In this document: one piece after another, positions 15,871 to 24,424 of the stretch
Numbering within the stretch: the first letter of the stretch is position 1
Layout: every line of letters starts with the position of its first letter
The notes under the pieces: generated by a model
Seen by the model: only the letters and a program-made list of their open reading frames with translations
Told to the model about the DNA's origin: nothing
Database searches by the model: none
Translations under genes and position numbers: made by a program
Origin: Pelomonas sp052436255
Lineage (GTDB): Bacteria > Pseudomonadota > Gammaproteobacteria > Burkholderiales > Burkholderiaceae_C
Reading direction: 5' to 3'
DNA length: 37,047 bases
Assembly (NCBI GenBank): GCA_052436255.1
Contig: JBQVNP010000040.1
Coordinates: 1 to 37,047 of the forward strand

Positions 15871-18815
15871 AACGTCGTGACCTTGTCGGCCTGCTGGCCT
15901 GCGTTCCTGCCGGCGCCGCGCTGGCGGCCCCTCAGGCCGGCACGCAAGCCTCGGCCCTGGACGCCGCCGGCCAGCTGCGCGCCCTGCCCCTGGGCGACCC
16001 GGCCGACGGCTTCGCCTGGCGGCGTGTGGCCGAGGGCCTGCAGTTCCGCCTGGGCGGGCTGACCAAGAGCGTGCTGTTCTACGGCCCCGGCCTGGTGCGC
16101 GTGGCCGCCCACCTGGGCCAGGCGCACACGGTGCAGCCCAGCCTCGTGGTCGTCGCCCGGCCGCAGGCTATGCCCTTTGACGTGCAGGACGCCAACGACC
16201 AGCTCACGCTGACCGGCGCCGGCCTGCGCGTGACGGTGGACAAGCGCAGCGGCGCGCTGGCCTTCTTCACCGCCGACGGCCGGCTGCTGACACGCGAGCG
16301 CGCCACGGCGCCGACCGAGCTGAAGCGCGTCGAGATCGCCGGCAGCCCGAGCTATGCGCTGACGCAGACCTTCACGCTGACGCCCGACGAATCCCTCTAC
16401 GGCCTGGGCCAGTATGACGAGCCCTACATGGACTACCGCGGCCGCGACGTGTTGATGGTGCAGACCAACATCGGCATCGTCGTGCCCTTCCTGGTGTCCA
16501 CGCGGCGCTGGGGCTTGCTGCTGGACGTCTACTCCAAGATGCACTTCAGCGACCGGCCCGAGGGCATGAGCTTCACGGCCGAGAGCGCGCCGGCCGGGGC
16601 TGACTACTACCTCAGCAGCGGCGCCGACATGGACGCCGTCATCCGCGGCTACCGCCACCTGACCGGCGCCGCGCCGATGTTCCCCAAGGCCGCCTTCGGC
16701 CTGTTCATGAGCAAGGAGCGCTACCAGACGCAGCAGCAGCTGCTGGACGTGGTGCGCCGCTTCCGCGCCGACCACTTTCCGCTCGACTACATCGTGCAGG
16801 ACTGGCAGTACTGGGGCGGCGAGAAGAATGGCGTCTGGGATGGCAAATGGAGCGGCATGGTCTGGGACGCCGAGCGCCTCCCCGACCCCGCCGGCATGGC
16901 GCGCGAGCTGCACGGCAAGCTCAACGTCAAGCTGATGGCCTCGATCTGGCCCGGCGTCGGCAACGACACGGCGCTGGCCCGCGAGCTCGACGCCAAGGGC
17001 CTGCGGTTCGAGCCGCTGCATTGGATTTCCAAGAAAGCCCGCATCTACGACGCGTTCAGCGCCGAGGGCCGGCGCATCTACTTCAAGCACACCAAGAAAG
17101 GCCTGCTGGACGTGGGCGTCGATGCGCTGTGGATGGACGGCACCGAGGTGGAAGTGGGCGGCGCGGCGCACGACCCGCGCGAGGTCGAGGCGGACATCAA
17201 GAAGCTCGGCATGACGGCGCTGGGCGACACGACGCGCTACCTCAACGTCTACAGCCTGGTGACGACCGGTGGCGTCTACGACGGCCAGCGCGCGGCCGGC
17301 GTGGCCGGCAAGCGCGTGCTGACGCTGACCCGCTCGGCCTGGGCCGGGCAGCAGCGCTACGCGGCCCTGTCCTGGTCGGGTGACACGACGGCCAGCTGGG
17401 CCGCGCTGCGTGCGCAGATTGCCGGCGGCCTGAACGTCGCGATGGCCGGCCAGCCCTACTGGACCCAGGACACCGGCGGCTTCTTCGTCAACCACGCGGG
17501 CGGCCAGCACAACCCGACCTGGCGCGAGCTGTATGCGCGCTGGAACCAGTTCGGCATCTTCAGCCCGGTCTACCGCATCCACGGCACCAGCGTCGACCGC
17601 GAGCCCTACCTGTTCAAGTCACTGGACCCGCAGGTCTACGCCTCGCTGCTGGGCGCCGCGCAGCTGCGCATGCGGCTGCTGCCCTACCTGTACGGCCTGG
17701 CCTGGCGCAGCACCGCCGAGGGCTACACGATGATGCGCGGCCTGGCGATGGACTTCCCCGACCAGCCGGCCCTGCGCAAGATCGACGACACCTACATGTT
17801 CGGCCCCGCCTTGCTGGTGCAGCCGATCACGCGGGCGATGTTCCATCCCGAGGCGCCGCCGCCGATCACCGTGCCGGCCACGCAGCTGCGCACGCCCGAC
17901 GGCCAGCGCGGCCTGGTGATGGAGTATTTCGAGGGCGTCAATTTCGACAAGCCGGCCAGCCGCACCGTCGACACCGTCGTCAACCACCACTGGCCCGATC
18001 CGCCTCTGGGCAGCATCCCGCCGGGGCTGAAGAGCCTGAGCGACTTCTCGGTGCGCTGGACCGGCGAGGTCGTCGTCGCGGAGAGCGGCGAGTACGAGCT
18101 GGGCGTCGAGGGCGACGACGGCTTCAAGCTGTGGCTGGACGACAAGCTGGTCGTCGACGAGTGGGCCGTCGGCGGTGCCCGCTTCAAGGGCCATGTCATG
18201 ACGCTGCGCGCAGGCCAGGTCATCAAGCTGCGGGTGGACTTCTTCCAGGCCGGCGGGGGCCGCGTGCTGCGCCTGGCCTGGCGCACACCCGCCCAACGCC
18301 GCGAGGCTGCCGAGGCCCAGCGCAGGATCGACCAGCGCCAGGCCACGCTGCTGCCGGCCGGCACGGACTGGTTCGACTTTTGGACCGGCGAGCGTCACAG
18401 CGGCGGCCGCCCCGTCGTGCGCGATTACACGCTGGAGCAGTTCCCGCTGTTCGTGCGCGCCGGCTCGGTGCTGCCGCTGGGCCCGGTCGTCGAGTACACG
18501 GGCCAGAAGCCCGACGCGCCCTGGGAAGTCCGCATCTACCCCGGCGCCGACGCCGCCTTCACGCTCTACGACGACGACGGCGAGACCTACCGCTACGAGC
18601 GCGGCGAGCGCACCACCACCGCGCTGCGCTGGGACGATACCCGCCGCAAGCTGCACATCGGCGCCCGCCAGGGCCGCTATCCGGGCATGGTCGCGCGCCG
18701 CGAGCTGACCGTGCGCTTGATGGCCATGCCCGGCCAGGCCGAGCAGACCCGCACCTTCACCTACCAGGGCCAGGCCCTGGACTTGAATTTCGACCCCGCC
18801 CCCAGGAACCCATGA
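15867..18815 (+). CDS. GH31 alpha-xylosidase with PA14 domain
   Basis: A 982-residue GH31. It should remove alpha-1,6-xylose from the non-reducing end of xyloglucan oligosaccharides. The nucleophile is D424 in ALWMDGTEVE and the acid/base D506 in SWSGDTTASW. A PA14 domain (about residues 680-805, with GDDGFKLWLDDKLVVDEW) is inserted between the FGPALLVQPIT strand and the WFDFWTGE segment of the C-terminal beta domain. PA14-bearing GH31 alpha-xylosidases such as Cellvibrio Xyl31A prefer longer oligosaccharides, which fits. The N-terminus (MKRRDLVGLLACVPAG) is an export signal but ambiguous: twin Arg suggests Tat, LLAC could be a lipobox, and ordinary Sec is possible. A GGAG site precedes the start, which overlaps the GH3 stop; its own stop overlaps the next ATG. 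Confidence 0.94.
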   Translation: MKRRDLVGLLACVPAGAALAAPQAGTQASALDAAGQLRALPLGDPADGFAWRRVAEGLQFRLGGLTKSVLFYGPGLVRVAAHLGQAHTVQPSLVVVARPQAMPFDVQDANDQLTLTGAGLRVTVDKRSGALAFFTADGRLLTRERATAPTELKRVEIAGSPSYALTQTFTLTPDESLYGLGQYDEPYMDYRGRDVLMVQTNIGIVVPFLVSTRRWGLLLDVYSKMHFSDRPEGMSFTAESAPAGADYYLSSGADMDAVIRGYRHLTGAAPMFPKAAFGLFMSKERYQTQQQLLDVVRRFRADHFPLDYIVQDWQYWGGEKNGVWDGKWSGMVWDAERLPDPAGMARELHGKLNVKLMASIWPGVGNDTALARELDAKGLRFEPLHWISKKARIYDAFSAEGRRIYFKHTKKGLLDVGVDALWMDGTEVEVGGAAHDPREVEADIKKLGMTALGDTTRYLNVYSLVTTGGVYDGQRAAGVAGKRVLTLTRSAWAGQQRYAALSWSGDTTASWAALRAQIAGGLNVAMAGQPYWTQDTGGFFVNHAGGQHNPTWRELYARWNQFGIFSPVYRIHGTSVDREPYLFKSLDPQVYASLLGAAQLRMRLLPYLYGLAWRSTAEGYTMMRGLAMDFPDQPALRKIDDTYMFGPALLVQPITRAMFHPEAPPPITVPATQLRTPDGQRGLVMEYFEGVNFDKPASRTVDTVVNHHWPDPPLGSIPPGLKSLSDFSVRWTGEVVVAESGEYELGVEGDDGFKLWLDDKLVVDEWAVGGARFKGHVMTLRAGQVIKLRVDFFQAGGGRVLRLAWRTPAQRREAAEAQRRIDQRQATLLPAGTDWFDFWTGERHSGGRPVVRDYTLEQFPLFVRAGSVLPLGPVVEYTGQKPDAPWEVRIYPGADAAFTLYDDDGETYRYERGERTTTALRWDDTRRKLHIGARQGRYPGMVARRELTVRLMAMPGQAEQTRTFTYQGQALDLNFDPAPRNP

Positions 18816-20770
18816 GAAGAACGAAGACTTCCCTTCCCCTGCTGCTGGCCTTGCTGGCCGCCTCCGCGCAAGCTGACGTGCGCCTGTCCGAGGTGTTCAG
18901 CGACCACATGGTGCTGCAACGTGACCGCCCGCTGAACGTTTGGGGCCACGCCACCCCCGGCCAGACGCTGAGCGTCGAGCTTGGTGGCCGTAGCGGCACT
19001 GCCCGCGTCGGCACCGACGGCCGTTGGCGCGTGCAGCTGGCGCCGCTGCCGGCCGGCGGCCCGCACCGCCTGGTGGTCAAGGGCGACAAGACCGCCGTGC
19101 TCAACGACATCCTCATCGGCGACGTCTGGCTGCTGGGCGGCCAATCCAACATGGAATGGCCGCTGGCACAGACCGATACCGGCCCGCAGGAAGTCGCCTC
19201 GCCGCAGAACGCGCAGCTGCGCCACCTGCGCGTGCCGCACCGCGCCAGCGTCAAGGTCGAGGCCGAGATCGCGCCAGCGCGCTGGGTCGTCGCCGAGCCC
19301 GGCCGCGTGGCCGAGTTCAGCGCCGTTGGCTACCACTTCGCCAAGCAGCTGCAGGCCGTGCAGGGCGTGCCCATTGGCCTCATCAACACCGCCTGGGGCG
19401 GCTCCATGCTGGAGACCTGGATGAGCCGCGAGGCCGCGCTGGGCGACCCCGACCTCGCCCCCGCCGTCCACGGCCTGCCGGCCGAGAACGCGACCTTTGG
19501 TGCCGCCCTGGCCCAGCGCATGCTGCCGCGCATCACAGCCTGGCAGCCGGGCCTGCCGCTGGAAGGCGTGGACGCCGCCGGTTGGTCCGCCGCCAGCGAC
19601 ATCGATGCCAAGTGGCCCACGCTGAAGGCCCCGGGCATGTGGGAAGGCCAGGGCCTTTCCGGCGTCGACGGCGTGGTGTGGCTGCGCAAGCGCGTGGAGC
19701 TCAATGCCGCTCAGGCAGCTGGCGCCGCGCAGCTCCACCTGGCCAAAGTGGACGACTGCGACGAGGTGTGGTTGAACGGCCAGAAGGTCGGCGGCCAGTG
19801 CGGCTGGGAGCAGTCGCGCCGCTACGCCGTGCCTGCAGGCCTGCTGCGCGCCGGGTCCAACTGGATCGCGGTGCGCGTGACGGACAACGGTGGCGGCGGT
19901 GGCATCCACGGCGAAGCCGACGAACTGCGGCTGGACACCGCAGCCGGCAGCGTGCCGCTGGCCGGCGGCTGGCGGGCCCGCGTGGAGAAGGTCGCGCTGG
20001 TGGCCGGCCCGGTCGCCAACGACGCGCCGACGCTCGGCCACAACGGCCTCATCGCACCGCTGCAAGGCCTGTCGGTGCGTGGCGTGCTCTGGTATCAGGG
20101 CGAGGAGAACTCCGGCCGCGCGGCAGCCTATGCCGACGGCTTCAAGCGCCTGATCCAGGACTGGCGCGGCCATTTCGCCGACGCCAGGCTGCCGTTCTAC
20201 TTCGTCCAATTGGCGTCCTGGTTCCCGCTGGCCGACAACCGGCCCGACGGCAATGGCTGGGCCGAGCTGCGTGCCAGCCAGGCGGCCGCGCTGGCCCTGC
20301 CCCACACCGGCATGGCCACGGCCATCGACGTGGGCGACGCCGTCGACATCCACCCGCGCAACAAGCGCACGGTCGGCCAGCGGCTGGCCGGCCTGGCCCT
20401 GCACGACCTGGGCCTGCGCAAGGCGCCGGCGACGGGGCCGCTGTTCACCGGCCACCAAGCCCGCGGTGGCGAGTTCGAACTGCGCTTCGACAACACCGTG
20501 GGAGGCCTGCGCACCGCCCGCAGCGGCGAGCCGCTGCGCGGCTTCTACCTCGCTGGCGCCGACCGCCGCTGGCAGCCCGCGCAAGGCCGCATCGACGGCG
20601 ACCGCATCGTGCTGACCAGCCCCGCCGTGCCCGCGCCCGTGGCGGCGCGCTACGCCTGGGTCAACAACGCCAGCGAGGCCAACGTCGTCGGCGGCGACGG
20701 CCTGCCGCTGCCACCGCTGCGCACCGACGACGGGCCGCTGGAATCGGCCGGCCGCCGCTACGGGCGCTGA
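18812..20770 (+). CDS. SGNH carbohydrate acetylesterase, CE20/sialate O-acetylesterase-like
   Basis: A 652-residue SGNH hydrolase with a Sec signal peptide (ending ASAQA, about residue 22). The catalytic Ser is S112 in LLGGQSNMEW, and the Asp/His pair is likely D511/H514 in AVDIHPRNK. A beta jelly-roll region (about residues 258-395, with DCDEVWLNGQKVGG) interrupts the esterase fold before WYQGEENSGRA. This layout matches the xyloglucan acetylesterase of Xanthomonas that founded CE20. The predicted role is removing O-acetyl groups from galactosyl or arabinosyl side chains so that glycosidases can act. It overlaps the GH31 stop (ATGA). General databases may label it sialate O-acetylesterase; sialic acid is unlikely here. 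Confidence 0.88.
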   Translation: MRRTKTSLPLLLALLAASAQADVRLSEVFSDHMVLQRDRPLNVWGHATPGQTLSVELGGRSGTARVGTDGRWRVQLAPLPAGGPHRLVVKGDKTAVLNDILIGDVWLLGGQSNMEWPLAQTDTGPQEVASPQNAQLRHLRVPHRASVKVEAEIAPARWVVAEPGRVAEFSAVGYHFAKQLQAVQGVPIGLINTAWGGSMLETWMSREAALGDPDLAPAVHGLPAENATFGAALAQRMLPRITAWQPGLPLEGVDAAGWSAASDIDAKWPTLKAPGMWEGQGLSGVDGVVWLRKRVELNAAQAAGAAQLHLAKVDDCDEVWLNGQKVGGQCGWEQSRRYAVPAGLLRAGSNWIAVRVTDNGGGGGIHGEADELRLDTAAGSVPLAGGWRARVEKVALVAGPVANDAPTLGHNGLIAPLQGLSVRGVLWYQGEENSGRAAAYADGFKRLIQDWRGHFADARLPFYFVQLASWFPLADNRPDGNGWAELRASQAAALALPHTGMATAIDVGDAVDIHPRNKRTVGQRLAGLALHDLGLRKAPATGPLFTGHQARGGEFELRFDNTVGGLRTARSGEPLRGFYLAGADRRWQPAQGRIDGDRIVLTSPAVPAPVAARYAWVNNASEANVVGGDGLPLPPLRTDDGPLESAGRRYGR

Positions 20771-20781
20771 AGGGCAACGCC

Positions 20782-23139
20782 ATGCGCTTGCCTTCAAGCC
20801 CTTCACGCGGCGGCTGGCTGCTGGCAGCAGCCTTGGCCTGGGCCCCTTGTCAGGCCGCTGACCCGGTGCGCCTGGCAGTGAATAGCGTCGCCGCGCTGCG
20901 CCAGGCCCTGGACCGCGCGGCGGCGGACCCGCAGGTGCGCCACATCGAGCTGGCCGCCGGCCGCTATGCCCTGGACGCCCCGCTGCTGCTCGACGAGCGC
21001 CACGTGGGCAGCCCCGGGGCGCCCCTGGTCATCGCGGCAGCGCCCGGGGCCAGGGTGGTGCTGTCAGGAGCCGTTGCGCTGCCGGCGCTGGACTGGCAGC
21101 CCTGGCGCGACGGCATCTGGCGCGCACGCCTGGCCGGCCGCCACTTTCAGCGACTGTGGCTGGGCGACCAGGAACTGACCCGCGCCCGCTATCCCAACCT
21201 CGACCCGCAGGCCCGCATGGGTGGCACGGCCGCCGACGCGGTCGCGCCCGGCCGCGTGGCGCGCTGGCAGGCCCCGGCCGGCGGCGTGCTGCACGCCATC
21301 CATGGCTATGACTGGGGCGGCGTGCACCTGCTCATCCTCGGCAAGAACGCCGACGGCAGCCTGCAGTTCGGGCCCCAGCTGGCCAACAACCGGGTGGCGC
21401 CGCCCAGCGACAAGCGGCGCTGGGTGGACAACATCCTCGAGGAACTCGACGCGCCCGGCGAGTGGTACCAAGACGTGCGCGAAGGCTGGCTGTACTTCAA
21501 GCCCGCCTCGGGCCGCCCGCCGGCGCGGGCCTTCCGCGCCAGCGCGGCCGAGGAACTGGTGCGCATCGTGGGCAGCGGCCGGGAGGCGGGCCATGTGCGG
21601 CTGCAGCGCCTGGCCTTCGAGGACACCGAGCCCACGTTCCTGAAAGCCACCGAGCCGCTGCTGCGCTCGGACTGGAAGTTCCACCGCGCCGGTGCCGTGA
21701 CGGTGGAGAACGCCCGCGACGTGGCCATCGAGGACGGTGACTTCCGCGCGCTGGGCGGGCATGCCGTGGTCGTCAGCGGGCGCGCCGAGCGCGTCAGCGT
21801 GGCGCGCAACCACATCCGCGACATCGGTGGCACGGCCATCGCCTTCGTCGGCCGCGACAGCGCCGTGCGCTCGCCGCTGCACGAGTACCACGAGCGCCTG
21901 GACCTCGCCGCCATCGACCGTCTCCCCGGCCCGCGCAGCGACGACTATCCCAAGGACAGCGAAGCCGTCGACAACCTCATCCACGACATCGGCCACATCG
22001 ACAAGCAGGCGGCCGGCATCCAGATCGCGATGGCCGCCCGCATCACGGTCGATCACAACACGCTCTACCGCCTGCCGCGCGCGGCCTTCAACATCGGCGA
22101 CGGCACCTGGGGCGGGCATGTCATCAGCCACAACGACGCCTTCGACACCGTGCTGGAGACCGGCGACCACGGCACGTTCAACAGCTGGGGCCGCGACCGC
22201 TGGTGGCACCCCGACCGCGCCGAGATGCAGCGGCGCGTAGCCGCCCATCCGGATCTCGTCACGCTGGACGCGATGGGCCCCATCGTCATCCGTCGCAACC
22301 GCCTGCGCTGCGACCACGGCTGGGACGTCGACCTCGATGACGGCGCCAGCAACTACCTGATCGAGCAGAACCTGATGCTGGCCGGCGGACTGAAGCTGCG
22401 CGAGGGCTTCCACCGCGTGGTGCGCAACAACATCCTCGTCAACGGCGGCTTCCATCCCCACGTCTGGTTCGCCAACAGCGGCGACGTGTTCGAGGCCAAC
22501 ATCGTCATGCGTGCCCACGCGCCGGTGGAGATTTCGCAATGGGGCCGGCGCGTGGACGGCAATGCCTTCACGCGGGAGGCAGACCTGCGCGAGGCGCAGG
22601 CCGGCGGATCGGATGCGCAGTCGCTGGCCGGCGACCCGCGCTTCGCCAACGCGGCGGCGGGTGACTTCACCGTCACCAACACGGCACTGGCGCAGGCCAT
22701 CGGCTTCCAGAACTTCCCGATGAACGATTTCGGCGTGCGACCGACGCGGCTGCGGGCAATGGCCGCGCAGCCGCGCATCACGGTGCCGGATGCGGCTGGG
22801 CCCGCAACCGAGCCTGCGCCGGAGCCGCCGCACACCCTGCCCGTCGGACTCACCGTGAAGTCCGTGCAGACACTGGGCGAGCAGTCTGCAGCCGGCCTGG
22901 CGTCACGCCAGGGCGTGCGCGTGCTGGCGGTGGCCGCCGGCTGCCGGGCCGAGGCGGCCGGTCTGCGCGCGGGTGATGTCGTGCTGGGCCGTGGCCGTGA
23001 TCCGGCCGCCGGCTGGCACCCGCTGAACGACGCCGCCGCCCTGGCCGCGGCTTTGCAGGCCGCCAGCGCCGAAGCCGGCATCGACCTCGTGCTGATGCGC
23101 AACCAGTCCCGCCGCCACCTGCGCCTGGGCCTGCGCTGA
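20782..23139 (+). CDS. Right-handed beta-helix protein with C-terminal PDZ domain, GH141-like
   Basis: A 785-residue exported protein (signal to about residue 25, AWAPCQAADP). The middle is a right-handed parallel beta-helix rich in N..I..N turns (VARNHIRDIGG, VDHNTLYRLP, VRNNILVNGG), and ETGDHGTFNSWGRDRWW is a likely active-site loop. The last 95 or so residues (from about 690, LTVKSVQTLG to the end) form a PDZ-like domain with a GLRAGDVV motif. The architecture resembles GH141, which contains an alpha-L-fucosidase (BT1002) and a xylanase; GH120 is a less likely match. No GH29 or GH95 fucosidase is in the window, so a fucosidase role is tempting but unproven. A GAAGGG site lies upstream, 11 bp after the esterase stop. 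Confidence 0.75.
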   Translation: MRLPSSPSRGGWLLAAALAWAPCQAADPVRLAVNSVAALRQALDRAAADPQVRHIELAAGRYALDAPLLLDERHVGSPGAPLVIAAAPGARVVLSGAVALPALDWQPWRDGIWRARLAGRHFQRLWLGDQELTRARYPNLDPQARMGGTAADAVAPGRVARWQAPAGGVLHAIHGYDWGGVHLLILGKNADGSLQFGPQLANNRVAPPSDKRRWVDNILEELDAPGEWYQDVREGWLYFKPASGRPPARAFRASAAEELVRIVGSGREAGHVRLQRLAFEDTEPTFLKATEPLLRSDWKFHRAGAVTVENARDVAIEDGDFRALGGHAVVVSGRAERVSVARNHIRDIGGTAIAFVGRDSAVRSPLHEYHERLDLAAIDRLPGPRSDDYPKDSEAVDNLIHDIGHIDKQAAGIQIAMAARITVDHNTLYRLPRAAFNIGDGTWGGHVISHNDAFDTVLETGDHGTFNSWGRDRWWHPDRAEMQRRVAAHPDLVTLDAMGPIVIRRNRLRCDHGWDVDLDDGASNYLIEQNLMLAGGLKLREGFHRVVRNNILVNGGFHPHVWFANSGDVFEANIVMRAHAPVEISQWGRRVDGNAFTREADLREAQAGGSDAQSLAGDPRFANAAAGDFTVTNTALAQAIGFQNFPMNDFGVRPTRLRAMAAQPRITVPDAAGPATEPAPEPPHTLPVGLTVKSVQTLGEQSAAGLASRQGVRVLAVAAGCRAEAAGLRAGDVVLGRGRDPAAGWHPLNDAAALAAALQAASAEAGIDLVLMRNQSRRHLRLGLR

Positions 23140-23184
23140 GAACCTGTTCCACCTTCCCTCGATTTCCCTAGAAGAGAGACCACC

Positions 23185-24396
23185 ATGCAGCATCTTTTCC
23201 GCCGCGCCCTGCGCGCCATCGCCCTGGTCGGCGTCATCGCCGCCGCGGTGCCCGCCCAGGCCCACGAGACCCTCAAGCTCGACGCCCCCAAGCCCAATCT
23301 CGCGCCCACGCCGCCGATGGGCTGGAACTCGTGGAACAAGTTCAAGTGCGACGTCAGCGAGGACATGATCCGCAAGCAGGCCGACGCCATGGCCGCCTCC
23401 GGCATGAAGGACGCCGGCTACCAGTACATCGTCATCGACGACTGCTGGCAGAAGAGCCGCGACGCCGACGGCAACATCCAGGCCGACCCCGAGCGCTTCC
23501 CCAGCGGCATCAAGGCGCTGGCCGACTATGTGCACAGCAAGGGCCTGAAGTTCGGCCTGTACTCGGACGCCGGCTCGCTGACCTGCGGCGGCCGTCCCGG
23601 CAGCGCCGGCCATGAATTCCAGGATGCCCGCCAGTACGCCAAGTGGGGCGTGGACTACCTGAAGTACGACTGGTGCCACACCGGCACCCGCAATGCCGAG
23701 GCCGCCTACACCATCATGGCCAAGGCCCTGCGCGAGTCGGGCCGCGACATCGTGCTGTCCATCTGCGAATGGGGCATCAACCAGCCCGAGCGCTGGGCGC
23801 CCAAGGTGGGCCATCTGTGGCGCACCACCGGCGACATCTACGACGCCTGGGAAGGCAAGAAGGACTGGTCCATGGGCATGACCAACATCCTGGACCTGGT
23901 GGCCGAGCGCGAGCAGGTCGCCGGCCCCAATGCCTGGGCCGACCCCGACATGCTGGAGATCGGCAACGGCAACATGACGACGACCGAGTACGAGAGCCAC
24001 TTCTCGCTGTGGGCCATGCTGGCCGCGCCGCTGATCGCCGGCAACGACCTGTCCAGGATGGACGCCGACACGCTGCGCATCCTGACCAACAAGGACGTCA
24101 TCGCCGTGGACCAGGACCCGCTGGGCAAGCCGGCCCGCCGCACGCTCAAGGAAGGCGACCTGGAGGTCTGGGTGCGCCCGCTGCAGGGCGGCGAGTTCGC
24201 GGCCGTGCTGTTCAACCGCGGCAAGACGCCGGCCGACATGAAGCTGGCCTGGGACCGCCTGGGCCTGCCCGCCACGCAGAAGGCCGACGTCAAGGACCTG
24301 TGGAGCAAGAAGCTCACCAAAGGCGTCAGCGGCAGCTATGCGGCCAAGGTCGCGCCGCATGGCGTGGTCATGGTGCGCGTCACGCCCCAGCGTTGA
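23185..24396 (+). CDS. GH27 alpha-galactosidase (canonical)
   Basis: A 403-residue GH27 with a Sec signal peptide (ending VPAQAHE). It has the full family set: PPMGWNSWNKF, the galactose-binding D85-D86-C-W88, nucleophile D162 in DYLKYDWC, and acid/base D217 in WRTTGDIYDA, then a short C-terminal beta domain (VMVRVTPQR end). It should cleave terminal alpha-1,6- or related alpha-galactose in the periplasm or outside. A strong AGAAGAGAGA site precedes the ATG at 23185. It differs clearly from the GH27 at 10212-11636, so they are not recent duplicates. Alpha-galactose points to galactomannan or raffinose-type sugars, or to minor side chains associated with the main substrate. Confidence 0.95.
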   Translation: MQHLFRRALRAIALVGVIAAAVPAQAHETLKLDAPKPNLAPTPPMGWNSWNKFKCDVSEDMIRKQADAMAASGMKDAGYQYIVIDDCWQKSRDADGNIQADPERFPSGIKALADYVHSKGLKFGLYSDAGSLTCGGRPGSAGHEFQDARQYAKWGVDYLKYDWCHTGTRNAEAAYTIMAKALRESGRDIVLSICEWGINQPERWAPKVGHLWRTTGDIYDAWEGKKDWSMGMTNILDLVAEREQVAGPNAWADPDMLEIGNGNMTTTEYESHFSLWAMLAAPLIAGNDLSRMDADTLRILTNKDVIAVDQDPLGKPARRTLKEGDLEVWVRPLQGGEFAAVLFNRGKTPADMKLAWDRLGLPATQKADVKDLWSKKLTKGVSGSYAAKVAPHGVVMVRVTPQR

Positions 24397-24424
24397 TGAC
24401 GAGGCCCAGGCAACCGCAGTCGAC

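Noticed and set aside
18812..20770. Sialic acid metabolism gene
   Set aside because: The sequence family is often named sialate O-acetylesterase, but no sialic acid genes are present and the layout and context match the xyloglucan esterase.
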